Origin: Sphingomonas sp. M1-B02
GTDB lineage: Bacteria > Pseudomonadota > Alphaproteobacteria > Sphingomonadales > Sphingomonadaceae
DNA length: 64,000 bases
NCBI RefSeq assembly: GCF_026167525.1
Contig: NZ_CP110679.1
Coordinates: 1,364,001 to 1,428,000 of the forward strand
Direction: 5' to 3'
Within the stretch, counting starts at the first letter, position 1. Every line of letters starts with the position of its first letter. Shown here in pieces: positions 24,918-34,235 of this stretch. A program made the translations under genes and the position numbers. The notes beneath the pieces were generated by a model, which did no database searches, was not told where the DNA came from, and saw only the letters and a list, made by a program, of their open reading frames with translations.

Positions 24918-25595
24918 ATGTCGATCTTCTCGCCGCATGACGAACATTCGCCGATCGTCCTCACCGTGCCAGGCCTGGGCGGCTCTGGTCCCTCGCACTG
25001 GCAGACGCTGTGGGAGCAATCGCGCCCCGACACGCTGCGAGTCGAATTGGGCATGTGGAACACCCCGCATCGCAACAGCTGGGTCACCAAGCTCGACCAG
25101 GCGATTCGCCAGGCGCAGGCACCGGTGGTGCTGGTCGCGCACAGCCTGGGCTGCCTTGCGGTCGCCTGGTGGGCCGAACTCTCGCCGCAACCGTTCGGCT
25201 GGCCGGTAGCAGGCGCGCTGCTGGTGGCTCCCGCCGACGTAGACCGTAGCAATGCGCCTCCGGAACTGGCGGCGTTCCACCCCACGCCGACCAAGCCCCT
25301 GCCCTTCCCGTCGATCGTCGTCGCCAGCAGCGACGATCCCTGGGTGGCCCCCGAGAAAGCGCGCGAACTGGCCGGGGCGTGGGGAAGCTTCTTCGTCGAT
25401 GCCGGACCGCAGGGACACCTCAACGCTGCCAGCGGGATCGGCTGGTGGGAGGAAGGCCAAGCGCTGCTCGATCGGGTGCTCGACGCGGCATCGGACCGGA
25501 CCGGCAAGTTCCGTTCCGCCGCCGATGCACGATCGCTGCTCGCGATCAGCGCGACCAATGCGGCGCAGGCGCATTATCTAGGGGCCGGCGCATGA
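24918..25595 (+). CDS. RBBP9/YdeN-family alpha/beta hydrolase
   Basis: This is a 225-residue cytoplasmic serine hydrolase. The triad is Ser in VAHSLGCLA, Asp in ASSDDPWVAP and His in GPQGHLNAAS. The N-terminal VPGLGGSGPSHWQTLWE motif is diagnostic of the RBBP9/YdeN group. It starts at an ATG with an AGGAG upstream. The stop overlaps a 26-codon frame (ATGA). The substrate is unknown. It is divergent from the TlyA-like gene. Confidence 0.85.
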   Translation: MSIFSPHDEHSPIVLTVPGLGGSGPSHWQTLWEQSRPDTLRVELGMWNTPHRNSWVTKLDQAIRQAQAPVVLVAHSLGCLAVAWWAELSPQPFGWPVAGALLVAPADVDRSNAPPELAAFHPTPTKPLPFPSIVVASSDDPWVAPEKARELAGAWGSFFVDAGPQGHLNAASGIGWWEEGQALLDRVLDAASDRTGKFRSAADARSLLAISATNAAQAHYLGAGA

Positions 25596-25672
25596 GCGGC
25601 GAAGAGTGCCGCACGATGATGGCAAAGGCGACGCAGATGGGGTTGGAACCCTGCGCAAAGTTGCTTACATAG
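25592..25672 (+). CDS. Possible 26-residue small protein coupled to the hydrolase
   Basis: An ATG overlapping the hydrolase stop (ATGA) opens a 26-codon frame containing SGEECRTMMAKATQ and a second Cys (GLEPCAKLL). The overlap is the usual sign of translational coupling, and codon use is compatible with coding. I do not recognise the product, and it could be a chance frame. Two Cys spaced 15 residues apart and a Met-rich helix are the only notable features. Confidence 0.3.
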   Translation: MSGEECRTMMAKATQMGLEPCAKLLT

Positions 25673-25688
25673 ATTAACAGCGGGCGTG

Positions 25689-25720
25689 GCCGAGTGGCGT
25701 CCCCTAGAGCGCCACTCGGC
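25689..25720. terminator. Hairpin between convergent genes
   Basis: This is a perfect 11-base-pair stem (GCCGAGTGGCG with CGCCACTCGGC) around a 10-base loop, without a T tract. On the minus strand it begins directly after the reconstructed stop of the LprI-like gene. On the plus strand it follows the hydrolase and small frame. It is probably a bidirectional transcript end. Confidence 0.55.
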
Positions 25721-26100
25721 CTATCGCTTACCCCCGACCTTTTCGAGATTGCCGACCCGTTCGTCGATCACGCGTTCACCGCAAGTGAAGCAATGGCCGG
25801 TCTGGCCTTGCGGCCATAGGCGCCGCCGCTCCAATACACACAGCTCTTGTCCTTGAAGGCGATCCATAGCCGTTGCTCGGCCAGCAACGCCGCGCGGGTG
25901 GGCGCATCAAGCTCGCATAGGCGATTTTCCATAGCCGATTGAGCACGACGGCGACGCCCGAGCATCGCCTGGCCGCAGGTCGCAAAATCCATGTTGGTGC
26001 GCGCGGTGGACATGCAGCCGGTATAGGCCTCGTCGGCGCAGGCGGGGCCGGCGAAGGCGAGCATGGCGAGTGCCAGCGGCGCGAGGGTGAGCAATTGCAT
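25721..26100 (-). pseudogene. LprI-like (DUF1311) secreted protein, frameshifted near the C terminus
   Basis: As read, the frame 25768-26100 gives 110 residues. It has a signal peptide (1-22), a Cys-containing DUF1311 core (GCMSTARTNMDFATCGQAM, LLAEQRLWIAFKDKSCVYW) and an atypical tail. Restoring one base between 25809 and 25810 switches the reading into a frame that continues 28 residues (GQTGHCFTCGERVIDERVGN and on) to a TAG at 25721-25723. This yields the Cys and Arg/Leu pattern expected at the end of this family and ends exactly at the following hairpin. LprI-type proteins inhibit lysozyme. Either a true frameshift or a sequencing error fits. Confidence 0.65.
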
Positions 26101-26174
26101 CGGTGGCTCCTACTGACCCGGGCCTAGCCGCAATGGTACGGAACGACCACGCGACGAAAAGAGCCGATGATATG

Positions 26175-26203
26175 TTGTACCTTCACCTCCGCCAGCCTAT
26201 ATA
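26175..26203 (+). promoter_or_regulatory. merC promoter with possible Zur half-site, leaderless
   Basis: TTGTAC (26175-26180), 17-base spacer, TATATA (26198-26203). The expected transcription start is the A of the merC ATG at 26210, so the message is probably leaderless. ATATGTTGTAC overlapping the -35 resembles the left half of alphaproteobacterial Zur boxes (ATGTTATA). The right half is poor, so Zur control is only a suggestion from the adjacent regulator gene. Confidence 0.6.
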
Positions 26204-26209
26204 GCGGCC

Positions 26210-26596
26210 ATGCCAGCGAGTCTTTCACTCACCCGCTTCTGGGGCGGCGTCGACGCACGTTTCGATCGCATCGCGATCGGACTCAGCGGACTGTGCCTGG
26301 TCCACTGCCTGACGACGACGATCTTGCTGACGGTGATTTCGTCGGCCGGCGCGCTGCTCGATCCTGCGATCCATGAAGTGGGGCTGAGCCTGGCGATCGT
26401 CTTCGGCATCATCGCATTGGGCAAGGGACTCTTGTCGCACGGCTATATGGCCCCCGTGCTGGTCGGTGCGTTCGGCATCGGCATTATGGGCGGAGCGCTG
26501 ACCCTGCCGCATGGCGATTTCGAGATTTTCTGGACGCTGGTCGGCGTCAGCCTCGTGGCACTGGGCCACGACCTCAACCGCCGCGCGACCCGCTGA
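26210..26596 (+). CDS. MerC-domain membrane protein
   Basis: This is a 128-residue inner-membrane protein with four TM helices. It carries the MerC signature in TM1 (RIAIGLSGLCLVHCLTTTILL) with two Cys that in MerC proteins bind Hg(II) or another soft or transition metal. The end is basic (HDLNRRATR). No other mer genes are present and the next gene encodes a Zur-type regulator. Zinc or general metal transport is therefore a better guess than mercury resistance. Confidence 0.8.
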   Translation: MPASLSLTRFWGGVDARFDRIAIGLSGLCLVHCLTTTILLTVISSAGALLDPAIHEVGLSLAIVFGIIALGKGLLSHGYMAPVLVGAFGIGIMGGALTLPHGDFEIFWTLVGVSLVALGHDLNRRATR

Positions 26597-26598
26597 GC

Positions 26599-26627
26599 TT
26601 GCCGCGGCGGTCGCGGGCCCCTAAATC
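26599..26627 (+). promoter_or_regulatory. Candidate promoter of the Zur-type gene
   Basis: TTGCCG (26599-26604), 17-base spacer, TAAATC (26622-26627). The predicted start falls at the second of two in-frame ATGs (26634), which would again be leaderless. The -10 is weak and read-through from merC is also possible. Confidence 0.35.
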
Positions 26628-26630
26628 GCA

Positions 26631-27095
26631 ATGATGCACGCGCACGACCATCACGAGCATGAGGGCATACACCTTACCCGCGCTGCGCAATCCACGCTCG
26701 AGAGATCGGGCGAGCAATGGACCGCGATGCGCGAACGCGTGTTCGAGGCGCTGGCCGGGTTCACGAAGCCAGCTTCGGCGTACGACATCGCGGAGGCGGT
26801 CTCGAAGGCCGAAGGCCGGCGTGTCGCGGCCAACAGCGTCTATCGCATCCTCGATCTGTTCGTCGGTGCGAACCTCGCGCGGCGAGTCGAGAGCGCCAAC
26901 GCCTATGTCGCCAACGCGCATCCCGATTGCCTGCACGACTGCATCTTCCTGGTCTGCGACAGCTGCGGCCAGACCACCCATCTCGACGACGACGTCATCA
27001 CCAAGGGCGTGCGCTCGGCAGCCCGCAGCGCCGGCTTCGCGCCCGTGCGCCCGGTGATCGAAGTCCGGGGCAGGTGCGCCGACTGCGACAGCTGA
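26631..27095 (+). CDS. zur: Fur-family metal regulator, Zur type
   Basis: This is a 154-residue metal-dependent repressor. A His-rich N terminus (HAHDHHEHEG) precedes a winged-helix domain (ERVFEALAGFTKPASAYDIAE to NSVYRILDLFVGANLARRVES). The dimerisation domain has CLHDCIFLVCDSCGQTTHLDDD and a C-terminal CADC, giving the two CxxC pairs that hold structural zinc. The wording fits Zur better than Fur or PerR. It starts at tandem ATGs (26631 and 26634), 34 bases after merC. It probably controls merC and zinc-uptake genes elsewhere. Confidence 0.8.
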   Translation: MMHAHDHHEHEGIHLTRAAQSTLERSGEQWTAMRERVFEALAGFTKPASAYDIAEAVSKAEGRRVAANSVYRILDLFVGANLARRVESANAYVANAHPDCLHDCIFLVCDSCGQTTHLDDDVITKGVRSAARSAGFAPVRPVIEVRGRCADCDS

Positions 27096-27221
27096 GCGCG
27101 GCACCGCAAAGGCTCATCCTTTGCTCATGACGAGAGGCGCGGGCCGCAGCTAACTTCCAGCATCTTGCCAATCGGCATGCTAGCAATCGACACCGTGAAG
27201 GTGCTGGAGTAATACGGTTAA

Positions 27222-29147
27222 ATGGCTGATGTTCCGAAAACGCCGCTGCTCGATCAGGCCGGCACCCCCGAAGACCTCCGCAAGCTCAAGCCCGCAGACC
27301 TCAGACAGCTTGCCGACGAGCTGCGCGCGGAGACGATTGCGGCGGTGGGAGTCACCGGCGGGCATCTGGGCTCGGGCCTCGGCGTCGTCGAGCTTACCAC
27401 GGCGATCCATTATGTCTTCGATACGCCGCGCGATCGGCTAATCTGGGATGTCGGGCACCAATGCTATCCGCACAAGATCCTGACCGGGCGGCGCGACCGC
27501 ATCCGCACGCTGCGGATGGGCGGCGGGCTCTCGGGCTTCACCAAGCGGAGCGAGAGCGAATATGACCCGTTCGGCGCAGCGCATTCGTCGACCTCGATCT
27601 CGGCCGCTTTGGGCTTCGCGATCGCCAACAAGCTCAACGACAAGCCCGGCAAGGCGATCGCCGTCATCGGCGACGGCGCGATGAGCGCAGGCATGGCCTA
27701 TGAGGCGATGAACAATGCCGAGGCCGCGGGCAACCGGCTGGTCGTGATCCTCAACGACAATGACATGTCGATTGCGCCGCCGGTGGGCGGGCTCTCGGCC
27801 TATCTGGCGCGGACGGTGTCGTCTTCCGAATATCTCGGGCTGCGCAGCTTCGCCAAACGGGCGATGCGCAAGATCTCGAAGCGGGTGCATAATGCCGCCG
27901 AGAAGGCCGAGGAATTCGCGCGCGGCCTCGCGACCGGCGGGACCCTGTTCGAGGAGCTCGGCTTTTATTATGTCGGGCCGATCGACGGGCATAATCTCGA
28001 CCATCTGATCCCGGTGCTCGAAAATGTCCGCGACAGCGAGCATGGCCCGATCCTGGTCCATGTCGTCACCAAGAAGGGCAAGGGCTACGGCCCGGCCGAG
28101 GCGTCGGCCGACAAATATCACGGCGTCCAGAAGTTCGACGTCATCACCGGCACCCAGGACAAGGCGCCGCCGGGGCCGCCCGCCTACCAGAATGTGTTCG
28201 CTGACCAGCTGATCAAGGATGCCGAGCGCGATTCCACGATCGTCGCGATCACCGCGGCGATGCCCTCGGGCACCGGGCTCGACCGCTTCGGCAAGGCCTT
28301 CCCCGATCGCACCTTCGACGTGGGTATCGCCGAGCAGCACGCCGTCACCTTCGCCGCGGGCCTCGCCGCGCAGGGCATGCGGCCCTTCTGCGCGATTTAC
28401 TCGACCTTCCTCCAGCGCGCTTATGACCAGGTCGTCCACGATGTGGCGATCCAGAACCTGCCGGTGCGCTTCGCGATCGACCGTGCGGGACTCGTTGGCG
28501 CCGATGGCGCGACACATGCCGGCAGCTTCGACGTCACCTATTTAGCGACGCTACCGAACTTCGTCGTGATGGCCGCGGCCGACGAGGCTGAGCTGGTTCA
28601 TATGACCCACACCGCCGCGCTCTATGACGACGGGCCGATCGCATTGCGCTATCCACGCGGCAACGGCACCGGCGTGGCGCTGCCGCAGGTCGCCGAACGG
28701 CTCGAGATCGGCAAGGGGCGGATCGTGCGCGAGGGCAAGACCGTGGCGATCCTATCGCTGGGCACCCGGCTCGCCGAGGCGCTCAAAGCGGCCGATGCTT
28801 TGGAAGCGCGCGGGCTTTCGACGACGGTGGCCGATCTGCGCTTTGCCAAGCCGCTCGACGAAGATTTGATCCGCAGGCTGCTGACCAGCCACGAAGTGGC
28901 GGTCACGATCGAGGAAGGCGCGATCGGCGGGATGGGCGCGCATGTGCTGACGATGGCGAGCGACCAGGGGCTGATCGACGCCGGGCTTAAGCTGCGCACG
29001 CTGCGGCTGCCCGACATCTTCCAGGATCAGGACAAGCCCGACAAGCAATATGCCGATGCCGGGCTGGATGCCGATGCGATCGTCGCGACGGTGCTGAAGG
29101 CGCTGCGGTATAACGAGTCGGCGGTGGCGGACGGGTTTCGGGCCTGA
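27222..29147 (+). CDS. dxs: 1-deoxy-D-xylulose-5-phosphate synthase
   Basis: This thiamine-diphosphate enzyme condenses pyruvate and glyceraldehyde-3-phosphate, the entry step of the MEP isoprenoid pathway. It is 641 residues, full length. Motifs are the N-terminal [30 protein letters not shown], the ThDP/Mg motif [35 protein letters not shown] with the catalytic Glu, and the C-terminal transketolase domain ([12 protein letters not shown]). It is monocistronic here, with a GGAG Shine-Dalgarno 16-19 bases upstream. Confidence 0.97.
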   Translation: MADVPKTPLLDQAGTPEDLRKLKPADLRQLADELRAETIAAVGVTGGHLGSGLGVVELTTAIHYVFDTPRDRLIWDVGHQCYPHKILTGRRDRIRTLRMGGGLSGFTKRSESEYDPFGAAHSSTSISAALGFAIANKLNDKPGKAIAVIGDGAMSAGMAYEAMNNAEAAGNRLVVILNDNDMSIAPPVGGLSAYLARTVSSSEYLGLRSFAKRAMRKISKRVHNAAEKAEEFARGLATGGTLFEELGFYYVGPIDGHNLDHLIPVLENVRDSEHGPILVHVVTKKGKGYGPAEASADKYHGVQKFDVITGTQDKAPPGPPAYQNVFADQLIKDAERDSTIVAITAAMPSGTGLDRFGKAFPDRTFDVGIAEQHAVTFAAGLAAQGMRPFCAIYSTFLQRAYDQVVHDVAIQNLPVRFAIDRAGLVGADGATHAGSFDVTYLATLPNFVVMAAADEAELVHMTHTAALYDDGPIALRYPRGNGTGVALPQVAERLEIGKGRIVREGKTVAILSLGTRLAEALKAADALEARGLSTTVADLRFAKPLDEDLIRRLLTSHEVAVTIEEGAIGGMGAHVLTMASDQGLIDAGLKLRTLRLPDIFQDQDKPDKQYADAGLDADAIVATVLKALRYNESAVADGFRA

Positions 29148-29187
29148 GCCCCCTTTACGTCGTCGAAGGGATTGCCGGCGGAATCAG

Positions 29188-29817
29188 CTAACGCGCGATG
29201 CAGTTCACCCCGGCCCAGATATTGGTGACCGTTCCCTCGGGCGCGCGCGAGCTCAGCAAACCGGACATCTCGCCCGACACGAACTCGATCCCGATCGACG
29301 AATCCTCGACCGTCAGCGGACCCGCTGCCTCGAGCGCCGTACGAGTCGATCCGATGCCGATGCCGTTGGCGGTCGCGAACTTGCCGCCGTCGCGGCCGTC
29401 GACATCCCATCCGGCGAATTTGGCTTCCTGGAAATAGAGCGTCAGTCCGCCACGGAAGCTGGCGAAGCTCAGCGGACCCGCGCCGCAGTCCTGGCTGTCC
29501 CCTTCTTCCATCGGATTACCAAGCGAGGCTTCGACGATCTGCGTCGCCAGCGCCTGCTCCATCCCGAACGTGGCGTGTCGGGCCGAACCGCTGTCCAGCA
29601 CCACCGAGACGCCGTCGGGCGCAAGGTTGAGCGCGGGCATCGCATCGCCGGTGCCGCTCGAGAGGTTGACCGCAGTCGCAGCAGGCACGGGCGCGATGAT
29701 TTCCGGCGCTTCGTTGCTGGTCACGTCGTCGACCGGATTGGGCGAAGGTTCAGTCGCGTCGCAGCCGGCCAGTAGGGCCAGCGCGCAAAGTCCGGTGAGC
29801 AGCGGCAGCCTGGTCAT
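29188..29817 (-). CDS. Predicted lipoprotein, unknown function
   Basis: This is a 209-residue protein with a lipoprotein signal (LCALALLAGC, Cys at residue 15). A Pro/Asn-rich linker follows (to residue 45), then a domain with a GGLTLYFQEAKFAGWDVDGRDG stretch (shown by its ends GGLTL and DVDGRDG) and GIGIGSTRTALEAAG. These recall small periplasmic beta-rich proteins. Two Cys near 108 and 207 may pair. The ATG is two bases after the guaA stop, so it is expressed with guaA. I do not recognise the family. Confidence 0.7.
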   Translation of the reverse strand: MTRLPLLTGLCALALLAGCDATEPSPNPVDDVTSNEAPEIIAPVPAATAVNLSSGTGDAMPALNLAPDGVSVVLDSGSARHATFGMEQALATQIVEASLGNPMEEGDSQDCGAGPLSFASFRGGLTLYFQEAKFAGWDVDGRDGGKFATANGIGIGSTRTALEAAGPLTVEDSSIGIEFVSGEMSGLLSSRAPEGTVTNIWAGVNCIAR

Positions 29818-29819
29818 CG

Positions 29820-31379
29820 TCACTCCCACTCGATCGTGCCCGGGGGCTTGGAGGTATAGTCGTAGGTCACGCGATTGATCCCGCGCACCTCATTGACGAT
29901 TCGGGTTGCCACGCGCGGCAGGAAATCGCCGGGGAATTGGAAGGCGACCGCGGTCATCCCGTCGGTCGAAGTCACCGCGCGCAGCGCCAGGACGTAATCA
30001 TAGGTCCGCCCGTCGCCCATCACGCCGACGGTGCGCACGGGCAGCAACACCGCGAACGCCTGCCAGATCGCATCGTAGAGCCCGGCGTTGCGGATCTCCT
30101 CGAGATAGATGGCGTCGGCTTTCCGCAGGATATCGCAGCGTTCCTTGGTGACTTCGCCGGGGATCCGGATCGCCAGGCCCGGCCCCGGGAACGGGTGCCG
30201 GCCAACGAAAATCTCGGGCAACCCCAGTTCGCGGCCAAGCGCGCGGACCTCGTCCTTGAACAGTTCGCGCAAGGGCTCGACGAGCTTCATGTTCATCCGC
30301 TCGGGCAGCCCGCCGACATTGTGGTGGCTCTTGATCGTCACCGAAGGCCCGCCGGTGAAGCTGACGCTCTCGATCACGTCGGGATAGAGCGTGCCCTGCG
30401 CCAGGAACTCGGCGCCGCCGATCTTCCGGGCTTCGTCGTCGAACACGTCGATGAAGGTCTTGCCGATGAATTTGCGCTTGAGCTCGGGGTCGGTGAGCCC
30501 GGCCAGCCCGTTCAGGAACAAGGTCTCGGCATTCACGTGGACGAGCGGGATATTATAATGGTTGCGGAACAGGCTGACGACCTGATCGGCCTCGCCCGAG
30601 CGCATCAGCCCATGATCGACGAATACGCAGGTCAACTGACTGCCGATCGCTTCGTGGATCAGCACCGCGGCAACCGCGGAATCGACGCCGCCGGAGAGGC
30701 CGCAGATCACCTTGCAGTCGCCGACCTGTTCGCGAATCTCGGCCACCTTGGCGGCGCGAAACTCGGCCATCGTCCACTGGCCCTCCAGCCCGCAGACGTG
30801 GCGGACGAAATTGGCCAGCAGCTTCGCGCCGTCGGGGGTGTGGACCACCTCCATGTGGAACTGGGTGGCATAATAACGTCGCGCATCGTCGGCGACGACC
30901 GCGAAGGGCGACCCGGGGCTGACCGCGACCGGGCGGAAGCCGGGGGCGAGCTCGGTCACCTTGTCGCCGTGGCTCATCCACACCTGATGCTTCTCGCCCT
31001 CGGCCCACAGGCCGTCGAACAGCACGCAGCTATCCTGGATCTCGATGAAGGCGAGGCCGAACTCGCCCGAGTCGCCGAGCTGCACGGTGCCGCCCAATTG
31101 CTCCATCATCACCTGCTGGCCGTAGCAGATGCCGAGGATCGGCAGCCCCGAATCGAAGATGACCTGCGGCACCCGCGGGCTGCCCTCTTCGAGCACCGAC
31201 GCGGGCGAGCCCGAGAGGATGATGCCGCTGGGCTTCATCCGCTCGAAAGCCTCGGCGGCGGTGGTGAAAGGTGCGATCTCGGAATAGACCCCCGCCTCGC
31301 GCACGCGGCGCGCGATGAGCTGAGTCACTTGGCTGCCGAAATCGACGATGAGGATGGATTCGCTGTGCTCGATCGACAT
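29820..31379 (-). CDS. guaA: GMP synthase (glutamine-hydrolysing)
   Basis: The enzyme converts XMP to GMP using glutamine and ATP. It is 519 residues. The class I amidotransferase domain has nucleophile Cys in GICYGQQVM and the His-Glu pair in QFHMEVVHT. The ATP pyrophosphatase P-loop is [12 protein letters not shown]. The C-terminal dimerisation domain has [12 protein letters not shown] and ends [17 protein letters not shown]. It starts at the ATG at 31379 and is followed in operon by a lipoprotein gene. Confidence 0.97.
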   Translation of the reverse strand: MSIEHSESILIVDFGSQVTQLIARRVREAGVYSEIAPFTTAAEAFERMKPSGIILSGSPASVLEEGSPRVPQVIFDSGLPILGICYGQQVMMEQLGGTVQLGDSGEFGLAFIEIQDSCVLFDGLWAEGEKHQVWMSHGDKVTELAPGFRPVAVSPGSPFAVVADDARRYYATQFHMEVVHTPDGAKLLANFVRHVCGLEGQWTMAEFRAAKVAEIREQVGDCKVICGLSGGVDSAVAAVLIHEAIGSQLTCVFVDHGLMRSGEADQVVSLFRNHYNIPLVHVNAETLFLNGLAGLTDPELKRKFIGKTFIDVFDDEARKIGGAEFLAQGTLYPDVIESVSFTGGPSVTIKSHHNVGGLPERMNMKLVEPLRELFKDEVRALGRELGLPEIFVGRHPFPGPGLAIRIPGEVTKERCDILRKADAIYLEEIRNAGLYDAIWQAFAVLLPVRTVGVMGDGRTYDYVLALRAVTSTDGMTAVAFQFPGDFLPRVATRIVNEVRGINRVTYDYTSKPPGTIEWE

Positions 31380-31416
31380 GGGTGGGCGATAGATACCGAG
31401 GTTGGCGGTGTAAAGT

Positions 31417-31545
31417 AGAGTGTCCCTCTCCCCTTGGGAGAGGGAAGGGGCCCGCGCCGCAGGCGTGGGAAGGGTGAGGGTGAGCGGCCACCCTCACCCT
31501 TCCGCAGCTTCGCTGCTCCCTCCCTCTCCCCACGGGAGAAGGATT
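31417..31545. repeat. Dispersed palindromic repeat, CCCTCACCCTTCC type
   Basis: This intergenic element between guaA and the peptidase gene is made of nested inverted segments: CCTCTCCC...GGGAGAGGG at the left, GGAAGGGTGAGGGTGAG...CCACCCTCACCCTTCC in the middle, and CCTCCCTCTCCCCACGGGAGA at the right. The same words recur at 59104-59211, so it is a family. No coding content. Confidence 0.75.
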
Positions 31546-31548
31546 GGG

Positions 31549-33609
31549 TCAGCCGACCTTCAGCCCCGTCCATTCCGCCAGAAACGCCCACATATCCGCC
31601 GCCTCCTCGATCACCTTGTCGGTCGGCTTGCCCGATCCGTGCCCGGCGCGGGTATCGATGCGGGCGAGGCGGGGCTTGGCCCCGAGGTCGACCGCCTGGA
31701 TGGCCGCGGTATATTTGAAGCTGTGGCCTGGGACGACGCGATCGTCGGTGTCGGCGGTGGTGACCAGGATCGCCGGATAGTCCTGCCCCTCGCGGACATT
31801 GTGATACGGCGAATAGCCGTGAAGACGCTTATAGTCCTTTTCCTCGGAGGGGCGGCCGTAATCGTCGACCCAGTAGCGGCCGGCGGTCCAGCGATCGAAG
31901 CGGAGCATGTCCATCACACCCACCGCGGGGGTGGCGGCGGCGAACAGGTCCGGGCGCTGGTTGACGACCGCGCCGACCAACAGCCCACCGTTGGATCCGC
32001 CCTGGATCGCAAGCTGGCCCGGGCCGGTGATGCCCTGCTGGATCAGATATTCGCCCGCGGCGATGAAATCGTCGAAGCTGTTCTGCTTGTTCCCCAGGCG
32101 GCCGCCGTCGTGCCACGCCTTGCCATATTCGCCGCCGCCGCGAATGTTGGCGACTGCGATCACCCCGCCCTGCTCCATCCAGGCGATCCGCGACGAGGAG
32201 AATGCCGGCGTGATCGAGATGCCGAAGCCGCCATAAGCGTAGAGCAGCGTCGGCGCGGGGCCGGTCACGTCCTTGCGGTGGACGAGGAACATGGGGACCC
32301 GCGTGCCGTCCTTCGACGCATAGAAGCGCTGCTCGACATGATAGTCGACGGGATCGAACAGCAGGCGCGGCGCGGCCCAGGGGATGCTTTCGCCGGTAGC
32401 GATATTGTGCCGGTAGATCGTCGTCGGCTCGTTGAAGCTGGTGAAGGCGAAGAAGGTCTCGGGATCGTCGGGCTCCCCCCCGAAGCCCGATGCGGTGCCG
32501 ATGCCGGGGAGTTCGACCAGGCCCATCGGACTGCCGTCGAGGCCATAGCGGCGGATCTCGGTGCGGGCGTCGACCAGATAGCTCGCCACCAGCACGCCGC
32601 CGACAATTGCGGCGCCTTCCAGCGTGGCCTCATCCTCGGAGACGAGTTCGTGCGTCTCGGGATGGTCGCTCTCCGCCACGTCCATCGTGACGATGCGCAT
32701 GCGCGGGGCGTGTTGATTGGTGGTCCAGAAGAAGCGGGTGCCGACATTGCCGGCGAGCGACCAGTGGTGGTTGAGCCCATGGATTATCGTCCGCGTCGGC
32801 CAGGCCGGGTCGTTCAGGTCGACCAATGTGATCTGGTAACGGTCGTCGGTGCCTTCGCTGGTGGTGATGACCAGCCAATGGCCGTCGTCGCTGATCTGCG
32901 GATAGTGGCTGCGATTGGGCTCCGCGGGGGTCTCGTAGACCAGCCGGTCGGCGCTCTGTGGCGTGCCGATGCGGTGGAAGAAGATGCGGTGGTTCTGGTT
33001 GAGCGCCTGGAACTTCTCGTCCTCGGCGACCTCGGGATAGCGCGCGTAGAAGAAGCCGCTGCCGTCCTTCGCCCAGGCCGCGGTGAGCGCGAACTTCATG
33101 CCATGGACTTCGTCGCCTGTGTCTTCGCCGGTGGCGACGTCGAGCAGTTTGGCGACGCGCCAGTCGCTGCCGCCGTCCTGGATCGCGTAGAGCAGCTGCG
33201 CGCCATTCTCCGACGGGCTCCATTCGGCGAGCGCGGTGGCGCCGTCCTGCGACCAGCCATTGGGATCGATCAACACACGGCCTTCGCCTTCGAGCCGGTC
33301 GCGGACGAAGAGCACGGCCTGGTTCTGCAGGCCGCTATTGTGCATGTAGAAATAGCGGCTGCCCTTCTTCTGGGGCAGGCCGAAGCGCTCATAGTCGAAG
33401 AGCTGCTGGATGCGGGTGCGGAACCAGTCGCGCGCGGGCAGCGTGGCGAGATAGGCGTTGGTGACCTGGTTCTGGGATGCGACCCAGGCGGCGACTTCGG
33501 CGTCTTGGCGAACGTCGTTTTCGAGCCAGCGATAGGGATCCGCGACCGACAGCCCGAATTGCTCCTCGACCAGATCCTCGCGGCGGGTGTCGGGATAGCG
33601 GATCGTCAT
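31549..33609 (-). CDS. Prolyl oligopeptidase (S9 family serine peptidase)
   Basis: This is a 686-residue peptidase cleaving after proline in short peptides. The ATG at 33609 follows GAGGAG. There is no signal peptide, so it is cytoplasmic, although some homologues are exported. The N-terminal DPYRWLEND is the S9A signature. A seven-bladed propeller spans about 70-400. The catalytic domain has Ser in QGGSNGGLLVG, Asp in TADTDDRVVPGHSFKY and His in DTRAGHGSGKPT. It is downstream of the rplQ terminator and is its own unit. Confidence 0.92.
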   Translation of the reverse strand: MTIRYPDTRREDLVEEQFGLSVADPYRWLENDVRQDAEVAAWVASQNQVTNAYLATLPARDWFRTRIQQLFDYERFGLPQKKGSRYFYMHNSGLQNQAVLFVRDRLEGEGRVLIDPNGWSQDGATALAEWSPSENGAQLLYAIQDGGSDWRVAKLLDVATGEDTGDEVHGMKFALTAAWAKDGSGFFYARYPEVAEDEKFQALNQNHRIFFHRIGTPQSADRLVYETPAEPNRSHYPQISDDGHWLVITTSEGTDDRYQITLVDLNDPAWPTRTIIHGLNHHWSLAGNVGTRFFWTTNQHAPRMRIVTMDVAESDHPETHELVSEDEATLEGAAIVGGVLVASYLVDARTEIRRYGLDGSPMGLVELPGIGTASGFGGEPDDPETFFAFTSFNEPTTIYRHNIATGESIPWAAPRLLFDPVDYHVEQRFYASKDGTRVPMFLVHRKDVTGPAPTLLYAYGGFGISITPAFSSSRIAWMEQGGVIAVANIRGGGEYGKAWHDGGRLGNKQNSFDDFIAAGEYLIQQGITGPGQLAIQGGSNGGLLVGAVVNQRPDLFAAATPAVGVMDMLRFDRWTAGRYWVDDYGRPSEEKDYKRLHGYSPYHNVREGQDYPAILVTTADTDDRVVPGHSFKYTAAIQAVDLGAKPRLARIDTRAGHGSGKPTDKVIEEAADMWAFLAEWTGLKVG

Positions 33610-33625
33610 AGGTGCTCCTCTCAAA

Positions 33626-33652
33626 CGAAAAGGGCCCGCCTGTGGCGAGCCC
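33626..33652 (-). terminator. Terminator of the ribosomal cluster after rplQ
   Basis: On the minus strand GGGCTCGCC-ACA-GGCGGGCCC forms a nine-pair stem (one G-U) followed by TTTT. It lies 48 bases past the rplQ stop and ends next to the peptidase Shine-Dalgarno. A second small hairpin (ACCAGCGAAGCTGGT) lies between it and rplQ. Confidence 0.75.
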
Positions 33653-33700
33653 CCTCCACCAGCTTCGCTGGTCCCCTCCCCGTGCCGGGAGGATTTAGAA

Positions 33701-34123
33701 TCAGGCCGCGTCGGCGAAATCGTCGTCGCTATAGACCGGACCCGAATCCTGGCCCTTGGCGCTGACGTCGCGGTCGACGAACTCGATGATCGCCATCGGC
33801 GAGGCGTCCGACTTGCGGATGCCGGCCTTGATCACGCGGGTATAGCCGCCGTTGCGATCGGCGTAGCGGGTCGCCAGCACGTCGAACAGCTTGATCAGCT
33901 GCGCATCGTCGAGCAGCCGGCCGTGCGCGAGGCGACGGTTGGACAGGCCACCCTTCTTCGCCAGCGTGATCAGCTTCTCGATATAGGGACGCAGTTCCTT
34001 CGCCTTGGCGACGGTCGTGGTGATCTGCTCATGCTTGATGAGCGCGGCGCTCATGTTGCGGAACAGAGCGATGCGGTGGGCCGAGGTCCGCTGAAGCTTA
34101 CGGCCGCCTACGCGATGGCGCAT
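33701..34123 (-). CDS. rplQ: 50S ribosomal protein L17
   Basis: L17 is near the peptide exit tunnel of the large subunit. It is 140 residues. The N-terminal [20 protein letters not shown] and [20 protein letters not shown] are conserved. The final 20 residues form an acidic tail ([15 protein letters not shown]) longer than in E. coli. It is the last gene of the cluster, 112 bases after rpoA. Confidence 0.98.
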   Translation of the reverse strand: MRHRVGGRKLQRTSAHRIALFRNMSAALIKHEQITTTVAKAKELRPYIEKLITLAKKGGLSNRRLAHGRLLDDAQLIKLFDVLATRYADRNGGYTRVIKAGIRKSDASPMAIIEFVDRDVSAKGQDSGPVYSDDDFADAA

Positions 34124-34235
34124 GATTAGATCCTTCGTTCGTTAGGGGGCCGTATGAGGTACCCCGTAGCAGGCGGTGCGAAACGGGCCACCGCCCAAAA
34201 CCCGAAAGTCACAGAAAGTCGCACCAAAAGCGGTG

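Noticed and set aside
24776..25558. Long N-terminal extension of the TlyA-like frame
   Set aside because: It is antisense to the RBBP9-like hydrolase. The S4 domain begins at the ATG at 24775.
25686..25703. tRNA-like start (GGCCGAGTGG resembles a D arm of tRNA-Leu/Ser)
   Set aside because: It is part of a simple perfect hairpin. No anticodon or T arm follows.
31420..31548. Terminator pair of guaA and the peptidase gene
   Set aside because: The stems are those of the dispersed repeat and no T tract follows, so I list it as a repeat only.
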